Assembly: GCA_016287975.1 (NCBI GenBank)
Contig: JAEEXV010000384.1
Coordinates: forward strand, 1 to 12,065
Length of the DNA stretch: 12,065 nt
DNA from: Lentisphaeria bacterium
GTDB taxonomy: Bacteria; Verrucomicrobiota; Lentisphaeria; Oligosphaerales; Oligosphaeraceae
Reading direction: 5' to 3'
In this document: one piece after another, positions 1-6,563 of the stretch
How positions within the stretch are numbered: position 1 is the first letter of the stretch
Layout of the letters: every line of letters starts with the position of its first letter
Notes under the pieces: generated by a model
The model's input: only the letters and a program-made list of their open reading frames with translations
Told to the model about the DNA's origin: nothing
Databases searched by the model: none
Program-made: the position numbers and the translations under genes

Positions 1-183
1 CGTTTGCATGGCTGGAAGAAGGCGCCAGCCCACATCCTTGCCCCGCCCCGCAACGCCAGCCCGCCCGTGAAGCGCCAGGCCCCGCCCCCGCACCGCCCCC
101 GCTCACCCGCGCCCATTGGCCCGCCGGCTTCTTGACGGCGGCACACAGCCACCGCGCGATCCCGCCCCCTCGGCGCGCTCCAT
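1..183. other. Non-coding stretch downstream of the zinc operon
   Basis: I see no credible gene here. The stretch is very C-rich on the plus strand. It holds two modest inverted repeats: 10-15 with 25-30 (GGCTGG/CCAGCC), and 121-126 with 136-141 (CCGCCG/CGGCGG, 9-base loop). The second lies about 40 bases past the stop of the last minus-strand operon gene and could help end transcription, but no T-run follows it. Confidence 0.5.
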
Positions 184-609
184 CTACGGCTTGAATTCGT
201 CGACCAGCAGCAGTGCGCGGGAGCCGCGGTCCAGCGTGCCGACGAGCGTCGCGTAGTTGTTGAGGCTGTCCCAATATTCCCGCGGAGCCTCGCCACCCGC
301 CCGCGCCTGGAACTCCACGAAGGCGTTGCAGCAGCCGTTGCTGTCGCAGACATTCACATAGAAGCGCTGCACATTCTCCTTGTCGCGCTCGACGGTGATC
401 CGACCACGGATGCGGATGCGCTGTCCCGCGAACGCCTCGGGGTGGTTGCGGATATTCTCCGTGGTGGAGAACGCCATCGCCGCGTTCATCCCCGCCACAT
501 CCACCACCCCTGTTTCCGCCTGCGCCTTCGGCGCCTCGCCGCCGCATCCCGCAAGGGCCGCCAACAGCACCGCGCACAACATCGTCGCCACACATTTCAT
601 CCGCATCAT
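184..609 (-). CDS. Small lipoprotein with GCC motif, last gene of the zinc operon
   Basis: This 141-residue protein starts with a clear lipoprotein signal: basic N-terminus, hydrophobic stretch 9-20 and lipobox LAGC with Cys22. The mature part has 'NHPEAFAGQRIRIRGRI' near 55-71, which reads like a small beta-barrel (OB-like) fold, then a cysteine cluster (C88, C93, C94) in VCDSNGCC followed by FVEF. From memory, short proteins with a 'CC...EF' motif of this kind sit beside zinc ABC operons in gut Firmicutes; I cannot name a family. The first ATG (609) overlaps the permease TGA as ATGA, with GAGGAG immediately upstream; ATG at 606 or 600 would give better ribosome-site spacing and an equally good signal peptide. 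Translational coupling to the permease suggests a role in zinc handling at the membrane, perhaps metal relay or sensing; that role is inferred. Confidence 0.8.
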   Translation of the reverse strand: MMRMKCVATMLCAVLLAALAGCGGEAPKAQAETGVVDVAGMNAAMAFSTTENIRNHPEAFAGQRIRIRGRITVERDKENVQRFYVNVCDSNGCCNAFVEFQARAGGEAPREYWDSLNNYATLVGTLDRGSRALLLVDEFKP

Positions 610-1448
610 CTCCTCAGCAACTTGCCCAGAATGGACGACACCGCGAGCACGCCCGCGTCGGCGACCACGATGGTCGCGCCGACTGGCGTCCCGTACACAA
701 TCGAGACCAGCATTCCGACGAGGGCGCAGGCGACGGAAAGAGCCGCCGACGCCGCCAGCACCGCCTGGAAGGTGCGGCAGAGCCGCATCGCCGCCAGCGC
801 GGGCAGCACCAGCAGCGCCGTCACCAGGAGCGCCCCCACCAACTGCATCGCCAGGACGATGACCACGGCGACCAGCACCGCCAGCAGCGCCTGGAAACGT
901 CGCACTGGCACGCCAGAGGTCTCCGCGAAGGTCTCGTCGAAGGTGACCGCGAAGATGGTGTGCCGAAAGAACAGGCAGGCCAGCAGCACTCCCGCCGCCA
1001 GCGCCACCGCCAGCCAGACCTCCGCGGGCGTCAGCGTCAGGATCGAGGTCGATCCGAAGAGCGCAGTGCAGACGTCGCCCGAAAGGTTCGCCGCCTTCCC
1101 CCACACGTTCAGCGCCAGGTACGCGCCCCCCATCGCGGTCACCGACAGCACCGCCAGCGACGCATCCCCGCGCTCCCGCGTCCGCTGGAACACCAGCAGC
1201 GCCAACGTGCAGGCGATGGTCACTGGCAACGTCAGCATCATCGGGCTGGCGAGATGGACGATCCCCCCCGCCACCGAGGCCGCGAAGGCGACGTGCGCCA
1301 GGCCGTCCCCGATGAACGAATAGTGGCGCAGCACCAGCGACACCCCCAGCAGCGAAGTGCAAAGCGCCACCAGCACCCCCACCACCAGCGCGTGGCGCAC
1401 AAACGGGTATTGCAGGTAGTTCCCCAGTTCCGTCAAAAACGTCTCCAT
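606..1448 (-). CDS. znuB: Zinc/manganese ABC transporter permease (ABC-3 family)
   Basis: This 280-residue, almost wholly hydrophobic protein is the membrane channel of a zinc (or Mn) importer. It shows the ABC-3 pattern: an N-terminal 'FVRHALVVGVLVALCTSLLGVSLVLRHYSFIGDGLAH' region (segment near 17-52), where 'SFIGDGLAHVAF' is the family's most recognisable stretch, about eight membrane segments, and 'MQLVGALLVTALLVLPALAA' around 200-220. Its length is normal for the family. The start ATG lies 15 bases after the ATPase stop, preceded by GGGAGGTGG. The stop overlaps the start of the downstream lipoprotein. It should form a homodimer with two ATPase subunits and receive metal from the upstream binding lipoprotein. 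The family is certain; zinc rather than manganese is inferred from the His-rich binding protein. Confidence 0.95.
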   Translation of the reverse strand: METFLTELGNYLQYPFVRHALVVGVLVALCTSLLGVSLVLRHYSFIGDGLAHVAFAASVAGGIVHLASPMMLTLPVTIACTLALLVFQRTRERGDASLAVLSVTAMGGAYLALNVWGKAANLSGDVCTALFGSTSILTLTPAEVWLAVALAAGVLLACLFFRHTIFAVTFDETFAETSGVPVRRFQALLAVLVAVVIVLAMQLVGALLVTALLVLPALAAMRLCRTFQAVLAASAALSVACALVGMLVSIVYGTPVGATIVVADAGVLAVSSILGKLLRR

Positions 1449-1463
1449 CGCACCACCTCCCGT

Positions 1464-2147
1464 TCATGCAGGCGCGCGGCCCGCCGCGCGTTGTTGGAAC
1501 TCATCCACCGTGCCGAACCACCATGCCGCGCCCAGATGCAGCACATGCGTCGCGTGCGCCAACGCCGTCTCCACATCGTGCGAGACCATCAGGATGGTCT
1601 CGCCCGCCGCATGCGCCTCGTCCAGCAACTGGTACATCCTCGCGGTGGCCTCGGGATCCAGCCCCGCGACTGGCTCGTCCAGCAGCAGCAGCCCTTCGGC
1701 CGCCGCGAGGGCGCGCGCCAGCAGCACCCGCTGCCGCTGCCCACCCGAGAGTTCCCGAAAGGAGCGCCGCGAGAACTCCGCCATCCCCGTCATCTCCAGG
1801 CAGCGCCGAACGCGGCCGCATTCCGACGCCGTGTAGCACGGACGCCACCACGGACGGCGCCCGAGCACTCCAGACAGCGCCACCTCCCAGACCGATGCGG
1901 GGAACGACTGCAGCGCCTCGTTCTGCTGCGGCAGATAGCCGATGCGCCCTCCCGTCCGCAAGGTAATCTCCCCCTCCAGCAGCGGCACCAGCCCCAGGAT
2001 GCTCTTGACCAGCGTCGACTTGCCCGCGCCGTTGGCGCCGACAATGCAGACCAGCGCCCCAGCCTGCACCTGGAACTCCAGACCCTTCAGCAGCGACCGG
2101 CCAGGATAGCCGATGGCGGCCTGATGACAGATGAGCGCGTCGTCCAT
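1464..2147 (-). CDS. znuC: Zinc/manganese ABC transporter ATP-binding protein
   Basis: This 227-residue cytoplasmic ATPase powers the metal importer. Visible motifs in order are Walker A GANGAGKST (37-45), Q-loop QQN (74-76), the ABC signature LSGGQRQR (133-140), Walker B LLLLDEP (153-159), D-loop AGLD and the switch His in MVSHD (H190). All catalytic residues are present and the length fits the ZnuC/MntB group. The ATG is 12 bases after the binding-protein stop. The ribosome site is weak (GCTGG), which suggests translational coupling to the upstream gene. It pairs with the permease encoded directly downstream. Metal specificity cannot be read from this subunit. Confidence 0.95.
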   Translation of the reverse strand: MDDALICHQAAIGYPGRSLLKGLEFQVQAGALVCIVGANGAGKSTLVKSILGLVPLLEGEITLRTGGRIGYLPQQNEALQSFPASVWEVALSGVLGRRPWWRPCYTASECGRVRRCLEMTGMAEFSRRSFRELSGGQRQRVLLARALAAAEGLLLLDEPVAGLDPEATARMYQLLDEAHAAGETILMVSHDVETALAHATHVLHLGAAWWFGTVDEFQQRAAGRAPA

Positions 2148-2159
2148 AGCCAGCGTCGA

Positions 2160-3155
2160 TCAGTTCAGGGCTTCCCGCAGCACTTCAAGATTGCGGCGCA
2201 TCCGCTCCAGATAGCCAGGCCCGGCGTCGGCCTCGCCCTCTGGAAGCGACTGCATCGAATCCAGCGTCAGGATCCGCAGACTGCGGGAGCGGGTGCTCCC
2301 GACGACCGTCTCCGCGATCTTGTTCCGCGTCCCCTCCAGTCGGAGAATGCACGGCACCCCCAGGCTGTCCGCCTTCTCCGCCAGGAATTTGATGGTCTGG
2401 AAACTCGCCTCGGACTCCGCCGAACAGCCCTGGAAGGCCGCAAAGCACTCCAGCCCGTAGTCGTCCGCGAGATAGCGGAACGGGAAGCGGTCGCCGAAGA
2501 CCGCCGACTTGCGCTTCGCGCTCCGCGCCATCGCCTGGAACTCCTGGTCCAGCGCGCGCAACTTCGCCGCGTATGCGTCGGCATTCCCGCGGTACTCCTC
2601 GGCGCGGACGCCGTCGGCCTCCCCCAGCGCCTTCGCCAGCGCCAGGCAGCAGCGCTCCGCATGGCGCAGCGACAGCCATACGTGCTCGTCCAGTTCGGCC
2701 TCCTCGCCATGATGATGGCCGTCGTGGTCGTGGTCATGGTCGTGGTCGTGCTTCTGCGCGCCTGCCACGGGGGCCTCGGCCTTGACGCCCTCCCCCAGCA
2801 CATCGAAGAGCTTCAGGCAGCGACGCCGCGGATTCGGCTGTGCCGCCAGCGCCGCCTCGGCCCATGCGTCCGACTCCCCGCCGACATAGACGAAGAGGTC
2901 GCATTGCCCCAGCAGCATCATGTCCTTGGCCGACGGCTTGAAGCTGTGCATGTCCACGCTGCCCTTCTGGAGCAGCACCAGCTCCACCTCCCCCGCCTGC
3001 TTCCCGATGACCGCGCGGGCCCAGTCGTAGACTGGATAGACCGTGCAGACCACCCGCATCCTCTTCCAGCCCTCCGAGGCGGCCTTCTCGCCGCACCCGA
3101 CCGCCAAGGCCAGCAACGCCGCCGACAAAACCAGTGCCAGACAGAACTTCAGCAT
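2160..3155 (-). CDS. znuA: Zinc-binding lipoprotein of the ABC importer (ZnuA-like, GDRFPF variant)
   Basis: This 331-residue solute-binding protein (cluster A-I metal-binding family) captures zinc outside the inner membrane and feeds the ABC-3 permease. The chosen ATG (3155) gives an ideal lipoprotein signal (MLKFCLALVLSAALLALAVGC, Cys21), with AGGAG about 10 bases upstream; the frame stays open 25 codons further up, but that extension has no signal-peptide character. Metal ligands expected for the family are His70 (in DMHSFKPS) and His158 (in DEHVWLS). Between them lies the zinc-capturing loop, five His-Asp pairs then GHHHGEE (136-152). Where ZnuA normally has the third His (HDAYGYF), this protein has GDRFPFRYLADDYGL (221-235) followed by AFQGCS, a variant I associate with gut Firmicutes proteins. 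Zinc is the likely ligand because of the His loop. Confidence 0.93.
   Translation of the reverse strand: MLKFCLALVLSAALLALAVGCGEKAASEGWKRMRVVCTVYPVYDWARAVIGKQAGEVELVLLQKGSVDMHSFKPSAKDMMLLGQCDLFVYVGGESDAWAEAALAAQPNPRRRCLKLFDVLGEGVKAEAPVAGAQKHDHDHDHDHDGHHHGEEAELDEHVWLSLRHAERCCLALAKALGEADGVRAEEYRGNADAYAAKLRALDQEFQAMARSAKRKSAVFGDRFPFRYLADDYGLECFAAFQGCSAESEASFQTIKFLAEKADSLGVPCILRLEGTRNKIAETVVGSTRSRSLRILTLDSMQSLPEGEADAGPGYLERMRRNLEVLREALN
2721..2750 (-). repeat. Hexanucleotide repeat coding (His-Asp)5 in the zinc-binding loop
   Basis: Five consecutive six-base units (CACGAC with one CATGAC on the coding strand) encode five His-Asp pairs. Copy number could change by slippage without shifting the frame, altering the length of the metal-capturing loop. 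Confidence 0.7.
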
Positions 3156-3202
3156 TCTTCTGATTCTCCTAAATTGTCTCCCCCAGAAAATACATCGGTG
3201 CA

Positions 3203-3222
3203 CATGGGCGTCCACGCCCATG
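3203..3222. repeat. Perfect 20-base inverted repeat upstream of znuA
   Basis: Arms CATGGGCGT and ACGCCCATG are separated by CC, giving a perfect palindrome 48-67 bases upstream of the znuA ATG, inside the 117-base gap after the small secreted-protein gene. Position suggests an operator (for example for a Zur/Fur-type regulator) or an RNA hairpin between two operon genes. The GC-rich arms do not look like the usual AT-rich Zur box, so a dispersed palindromic repeat is an equally good reading. Confidence 0.6.
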
Positions 3223-3272
3223 CCACGCAACCATCCCGCCTTTCGCCAAATGAACGGAACGGGCCTTTCTTG

Positions 3273-3644
3273 TCAAACCACGCTGCGCCAGGATGGCGGC
3301 CCGCGCGGCAATATCACATTCTCCCGACGGCTCCAGCCGCCTTCCTCAAACGCCGTCCGCGCCCCTGGCCGCGTCATCGGCGCGGACACCGCATCTGGCG
3401 CCATCGGCACCGCATGCAGCAGCCCTGCGCAGACGGGGCAGTCCTCCGCGTCCAGCGTCCATCCGCACGGAGCGGATGCCGCCGCCGTCGTCAGCGCCAG
3501 TTCCCCCGCCCCCGTCGTCGGGACGGCGTGAAAGCACGGATGCAGAGCGTCGCAGGCCAGCACCGCCAGCACCGCCAGCAGCATCCACACGGCCCTCCAG
3601 CCGCGCGCCCCCGCAGTAGTATGTCTGCCTGCATCCTGTTGCAT
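3273..3644 (-). CDS. Small exported protein with CPVC motif and RGPP tail, first gene of the zinc operon
   Basis: I do not recognise a named family. From ATG 3644 it would be 123 residues: four arginines, a hydrophobic stretch (residues 18-30, WMLLAVLAVLA), then Cys31, a plausible signal peptide or poor lipobox (VLAC). The mature part has five cysteines (C31, C37, C60, C69, C72), with DCPVC (68-72), and ends in ILPRGPPSWRSVV. Short secreted proteins with a CPxC pair and a C-terminal RGPP/RAPP are familiar to me as genes beside metal uptake systems, so a periplasmic metal-binding helper is a reasonable guess. The start is uncertain. ATG 3584 has a strong GGAGGG at 8 bases and fits the predicted promoter, but it loses the basic N-terminus; ATG 3644 keeps the signal peptide but has almost no ribosome site. 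Confidence 0.6.
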   Translation of the reverse strand: MQQDAGRHTTAGARGWRAVWMLLAVLAVLACDALHPCFHAVPTTGAGELALTTAAASAPCGWTLDAEDCPVCAGLLHAVPMAPDAVSAPMTRPGARTAFEEGGWSRRENVILPRGPPSWRSVV

Positions 3645-3648
3645 GGCC

Positions 3649-3687
3649 TTAATATAGCACCGCCGACGCAGTTTCAAGACCTGCGTC
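3649..3687 (-). promoter_or_regulatory. Candidate promoter with inverted repeat over the -35, start of the zinc operon
   Basis: On the minus strand, TTGAAA (3677-3672) is followed by TATATT (3656-3651, 15-base spacer) or TATTAA (3654-3649, 17-base spacer). The -35 lies inside an inverted repeat with 7-base arms, GACGCAG (3665-3671) and CTGCGTC (3681-3687), 9-base centre. A repressor bound there would block RNA polymerase, as expected for zinc-responsive control. The transcript would begin close to ATG 3644, which favours the shorter start at 3584. No regulator gene is in the window. Confidence 0.4.
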
Positions 3688-3816
3688 TTTCCGCCATCCC
3701 CTACTTTGTGAATGCCAAACATAGGCATGATCCAAATGACGAGGCATGCCTTTTTCATATTGCTCTGTTCCCCATGAAGGCAGGCTATTGCCTAATCAAC
3801 GCACCGAAAATGGTAG

Positions 3817-3835
3817 CCACGGCGGGACGCCGTGG
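3817..3835. repeat. Palindromic repeat, copy 1
   Basis: Arms CCACGGCG and CGCCGTGG around GGA form a perfect 8-base-pair hairpin. The same 19 bases recur at 3906-3924, and flanking bases partly match (GCC before, GG then TCGCC or CTACA after). This is the signature of a dispersed intergenic palindrome family rather than of a single regulator site. Confidence 0.75.
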
Positions 3836-3905
3836 TCGCCCCGACGAGTGACGCAGCGAACGATTCCGCAGCCCGATTGCAAGCCCTGCGTGGCTCGCCC
3901 GCCTG

Positions 3906-3924
3906 CCACGGCGGGACGCCGTGG
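3906..3924. repeat. Palindromic repeat, copy 2
   Basis: Identical 19-base core to the copy at 3817-3835, same orientation, 89 bases apart. Here the stem extends by one pair (G3905/C3925). Confidence 0.75.
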
Positions 3925-4138
3925 CTACACCCGCTTCGTCAAGCGCGCGTTTCCTCAGGCGGAACGGCAATGGGTCTTTGTGAAGCAGACAATCCGGCAT
4001 GACGATTTGACGAAATGGCGATGGAACCGCCCCGTATGGGGAACAGCGTTTCCTATCAGAAAGACGGAAGCAGCCCCCGCGTTGACCTGCTTCGGAACCA
4101 CGCCGAATTCAGGGTGCCGAGCTCAACGTTTCGTTTCC

Positions 4139-4156
4139 CCGTGCTAGTAAGCACGG
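4139..4156 (+). other. Perfect hairpin in the leader of the binding-protein gene
   Basis: Arms CCGTGCT (4139-4145) and AGCACGG (4150-4156) around AGTA make a 7-base-pair stem, 28 bases before the ATG at 4185. No T-run follows, so it is not an intrinsic terminator; it could be an operator or a structured 5' leader. Confidence 0.45.
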
Positions 4157-4184
4157 CCGCCCTCGCGACGCAAAAGGAAGCACC

Positions 4185-4920
4185 ATGAAATACAAACTAC
4201 CCATCAGTCTGGCCATGCTGGCCGCACTCCTCGTTGCAGCGGGATGCGGCCGCAGGCGCCGCGAAGCCGCCGCACCGCCCCCCCTCGGCCGCCGCATCAA
4301 ATGCGCCGCTCGTCCTCGTCACCACTGGCCAGACGCCCCCCTATTCCTACCGCAACGAAGCGACTGGCCAAATCGTTGGCGAGGAGATTGAAATCGCCCG
4401 CGCGGCTGCCACCAGCCTCGGCCGTACGCTCGAAATCCGCATTGCCAAGTTTCCCGAGCTCCTGCCAATGGTCGCCGTCGGCAAGGCAGACATGGCCGCC
4501 TCGGGGATCACGATCACCGAAGGCCGACGCCTGACGGTGGACTTCTCCGAGCCCTATGCGACGGAAGGAGGAATGTTCCTCTACCGCGCGGGCGAGCCAG
4601 CGCCGACCATGTTCCGCGCCGAACGGATGCGCGTCGCGACCATCGACGCATCGACCTATGACTTCTACCTCTCCTCCCACGGCGTCGACCCCCTGCGCTT
4701 CGAGACCTTCAAGGCGGCCTCGGAGGCCTTCCAGGATGGACGCGTCGACACCGTCTTCTATGACAGCTGCACCGTCCGCATCGTCGCAAAGAAATCCGGC
4801 GGCGCGCTCACGGCCTCCTCGCTCCAGACGCGCGAAAACTTCGGCATCGCGGTGCGAAAGGGCAACGCCGTGCTCAAGGACGCGCTGAACAACGCCATTT
4901 CAGAACGGAGGACACGATGA
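4185..4920 (+). CDS. Family-3 solute-binding lipoprotein, out of frame as read
   Basis: Two reading frames together make one protein of about 244 residues. The first (from ATG 4185, AAGGAAG 4 bases upstream) gives a textbook lipoprotein signal, MKYKLPISLAMLAALLVAAGC (Cys21). The other, shifted by one base, carries the whole periplasmic binding domain of the SBP_bac_3 type: VTTGQTPPYSYRNEATG at the start, GEEIEIARAAA, and the ligand-binding stretch ADMAASGITITEGRRLTVDFSEPY whose TxxR arginine normally grips an amino-acid carboxylate, then DTVFYDSC near the C-terminus. Skipping one base in the C-run at 4278-4284 joins them as ...PPPSAAASNAPLVLV. No transporter permease or ATPase follows; instead the stop overlaps the start of a membrane phosphatase (ATGA), so it is probably a sensing partner. 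As read it would be truncated. Confidence 0.8.
4278..4284 (+). repeat. Seven-C tract at the frameshift
   Basis: A run of seven C lies in the linker between signal peptide and binding domain of the lipoprotein gene. Six C would restore one continuous frame. Either a sequencing or assembly error, or slipped-strand on/off switching, could explain it. Confidence 0.7.
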
Positions 4921-6563
4921 GGACGACAAATGGACGCCGCCGCCTCGCCTGGCGGCTCGTGGGCGCGGTGGCGACCGCATTCGCCGCGTCGATGGTTCTT
5001 ACGTGGGCGCTGCACGAACAGATGACCCAGAACGAAATGCGCAACCTCGTCGACAATGTCTTCGACGATGTCGCGGTAAATATCCGCGAGCGCGTCGATG
5101 GCCGTATGCTGCGCCTCGCGGCCGAAGTGCGCGACCGAATCCTCGAAATGCGCCAGGAGACGTGGTGGAGCGACCCGGACGAGTCAAGCCGACGCCTCCG
5201 AGCCCTGGCGACTGTGCTGAGGCTCGACGAAATCTGCGTCGCCGACGCGAAGGGACTCCTCACCCACAGCGCCAGCCGCGAACAGGTCGGCGCGATAGAC
5301 TTCACCAAGGCCGAGGGCCAGGCACGCGAATTCGCGGCGCTCCTGCACGACAAATACGAACTGGCGCAGACGCAGCCAGACACGCTCCACGGCGAAGTGG
5401 TGAAATACGTCGGCGTATGGATTCCAGACGGCGGCTTCGTCCAGGTCGGCGCACGTGATCGGACGATCCGCAACCTCGCCCGCACCGCCGTCATGGGCCT
5501 CACCCATGGCTGGCACGTGAGCGGCCGCGAGGGCGGCATCTACATCACCACTGGAAACGGAACGGTCATCTCGCACCCCGAGGCGGGAAATGAGGGCGGG
5601 CAGTGGCGCGACCCAGGAACGGATTTCCACTGCGTCCGCCGCGACATCGAGGGGTTCCCCGTCTACGTCACAATCCCGAAGCGCACGGCGGTCGTCGAGC
5701 GCCGCGTCCTCGTGGCCACCTCCGCATTCCTCAATGCCGCCGCGCTCGTCCTCGCGGCTGTCCTCGTCGGAATTGTCATCGCAGGCTACGTGCGCGCGCA
5801 AATCCGCGCGCGCCGCGCCAAGGAGATGGCGATGGCCGCCGACATCCAGGAGAACGCCATACCGCGCGTATTCCCGCCCTTCCCGGAAGAGCATCGCATG
5901 GACTTGTGGGCAGACATGAAGCCCGCGCGAGACGTGGGCGGCGATTTCTACGACTTCTACTTCACGTCCTCCGACCGACTCGTATTCCTCATCGCCGACG
6001 TAAGCGACAAAGGCGTTCCCGCCGCGCTCTTCATGATGCGCGCCAAGACAATCCTCAAGAACCTCACGCAGACGGGACAGCCGCTCGCCGAAGCCGTCGC
6101 CGCCGCCAATGAGGCGCTATGCGAGGGGAACGCCGCAGACATGTTCGTGACCGCGTGGATCGGAGAACTCAATCTCGGCACAGGCGTCGTGCACTTCGTG
6201 AACGCAGGACACAACCCGCCAGTCGTCCTGCACGCCGCGGACGATTCCGCCACATATCTGCACTTGCGGCCAGGGCTCGTCCTCGGCACGATGCCCAACA
6301 TGAAATACCGCGCGGGCGAAATCACGCTCGCCCCAGGCGACGCGATTTACCTATACACGGACGGAATCACCGAGCAGACCAACCTGAACGGCGAACTATT
6401 CGGGGAGGAACGGCTTCGCTCTGGCCTCGAAGGCGGCGGCTTCCGCGCCCATCCAGAGACCTGCGCCAAAGCGATCCTCGCCCTCGTGGAGGCACACGCC
6501 AACGGCGCGGAACAGTCCGACGACCGCACGCAGCTGCTGCTCCGCTGGCGCGGCCAGGCCTGA
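4917..6563 (+). CDS. Membrane sensor SpoIIE-type PP2C phosphatase (RsbU-like)
   Basis: This 548-residue protein has TM1 at 12-32, an extracytoplasmic sensor region (about 33-262, likely Cache-like from its position and mixed fold), TM2 at 265-292 and a cytoplasmic SpoIIE/PP2C serine phosphatase from about 325 to 545. Metal-binding acidic residues are intact: Asp343 in ARDVGGDFYDFY, Asp361 in IADVSDKGVPAALFM, Asp482 in YLYTDGITEQ and Asp536 in SDDRTQLLL; VNAGHNPP (428-434) is also typical. There is no evident HAMP domain between TM2 and the catalytic part. Family members dephosphorylate STAS anti-anti-sigma proteins and so switch an alternative sigma factor or another output; no STAS or anti-sigma gene is in the window. 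GGAGG sits 6 bases before the ATG, which overlaps the stop of the binding lipoprotein, suggesting that the bound ligand is the input. Input identity is inferred. Confidence 0.9.
   Translation: MRTTNGRRRLAWRLVGAVATAFAASMVLTWALHEQMTQNEMRNLVDNVFDDVAVNIRERVDGRMLRLAAEVRDRILEMRQETWWSDPDESSRRLRALATVLRLDEICVADAKGLLTHSASREQVGAIDFTKAEGQAREFAALLHDKYELAQTQPDTLHGEVVKYVGVWIPDGGFVQVGARDRTIRNLARTAVMGLTHGWHVSGREGGIYITTGNGTVISHPEAGNEGGQWRDPGTDFHCVRRDIEGFPVYVTIPKRTAVVERRVLVATSAFLNAAALVLAAVLVGIVIAGYVRAQIRARRAKEMAMAADIQENAIPRVFPPFPEEHRMDLWADMKPARDVGGDFYDFYFTSSDRLVFLIADVSDKGVPAALFMMRAKTILKNLTQTGQPLAEAVAAANEALCEGNAADMFVTAWIGELNLGTGVVHFVNAGHNPPVVLHAADDSATYLHLRPGLVLGTMPNMKYRAGEITLAPGDAIYLYTDGITEQTNLNGELFGEERLRSGLEGGGFRAHPETCAKAILALVEAHANGAEQSDDRTQLLLRWRGQA

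Larger units (their letters stand above)
3645..4184. other. Divergent 540-base intergenic region
   Basis: This gap separates the minus-strand zinc operon from the plus-strand sensor pair. It is more AT-rich near 3650-3800, where the zinc promoter lies, and contains small palindromes (AGGCATGCCT at 3742-3751; AGGC/GCCT at 3782-3793). It also holds two copies of a 19-base palindromic repeat, a CCCC-GTAT-GGGG hairpin at 4030-4041 and a hairpin at 4139-4156. TTGACC at 4082-4087 could be a -35 for the plus-strand genes, but the -10 position (GAATTC) is poor. I see no convincing gene. Confidence 0.6.

Noticed and set aside
442..1323. 293-codon plus-strand frame opposite the permease
   Set aside because: Ser/Thr/Ala-rich antisense shadow with no motif or ribosome site.
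610..1467. N-terminal extension of the small lipoprotein frame across the permease gene
   Set aside because: The extension is a Gly/Ala/Arg-rich shadow of the permease; only the last 141 residues, beginning with a lipoprotein signal, look like protein.
3731..3758. ATG 3758 as start of the CPVC protein
   Set aside because: The extra 38 residues lack signal-peptide character and cross the predicted promoter and its inverted repeat.
960..3851. 963-codon open frame on the plus strand across the zinc operon
   Set aside because: It lies opposite four well-supported minus-strand genes, is dominated by Arg, Gln, His, Pro and Ala, and has no family motif; high GC makes stop codons rare on the opposite strand.
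4030..4041. CCCC-GTAT-GGGG hairpin as a functional site
   Set aside because: A four-base-pair stem is too short to separate from chance in GC-rich DNA.
4185..4391. A separate 68-residue lipoprotein
   Set aside because: Its signal peptide is real, but the rest is Arg/Trp-rich out-of-frame text; joining to the next frame gives a normal binding protein.
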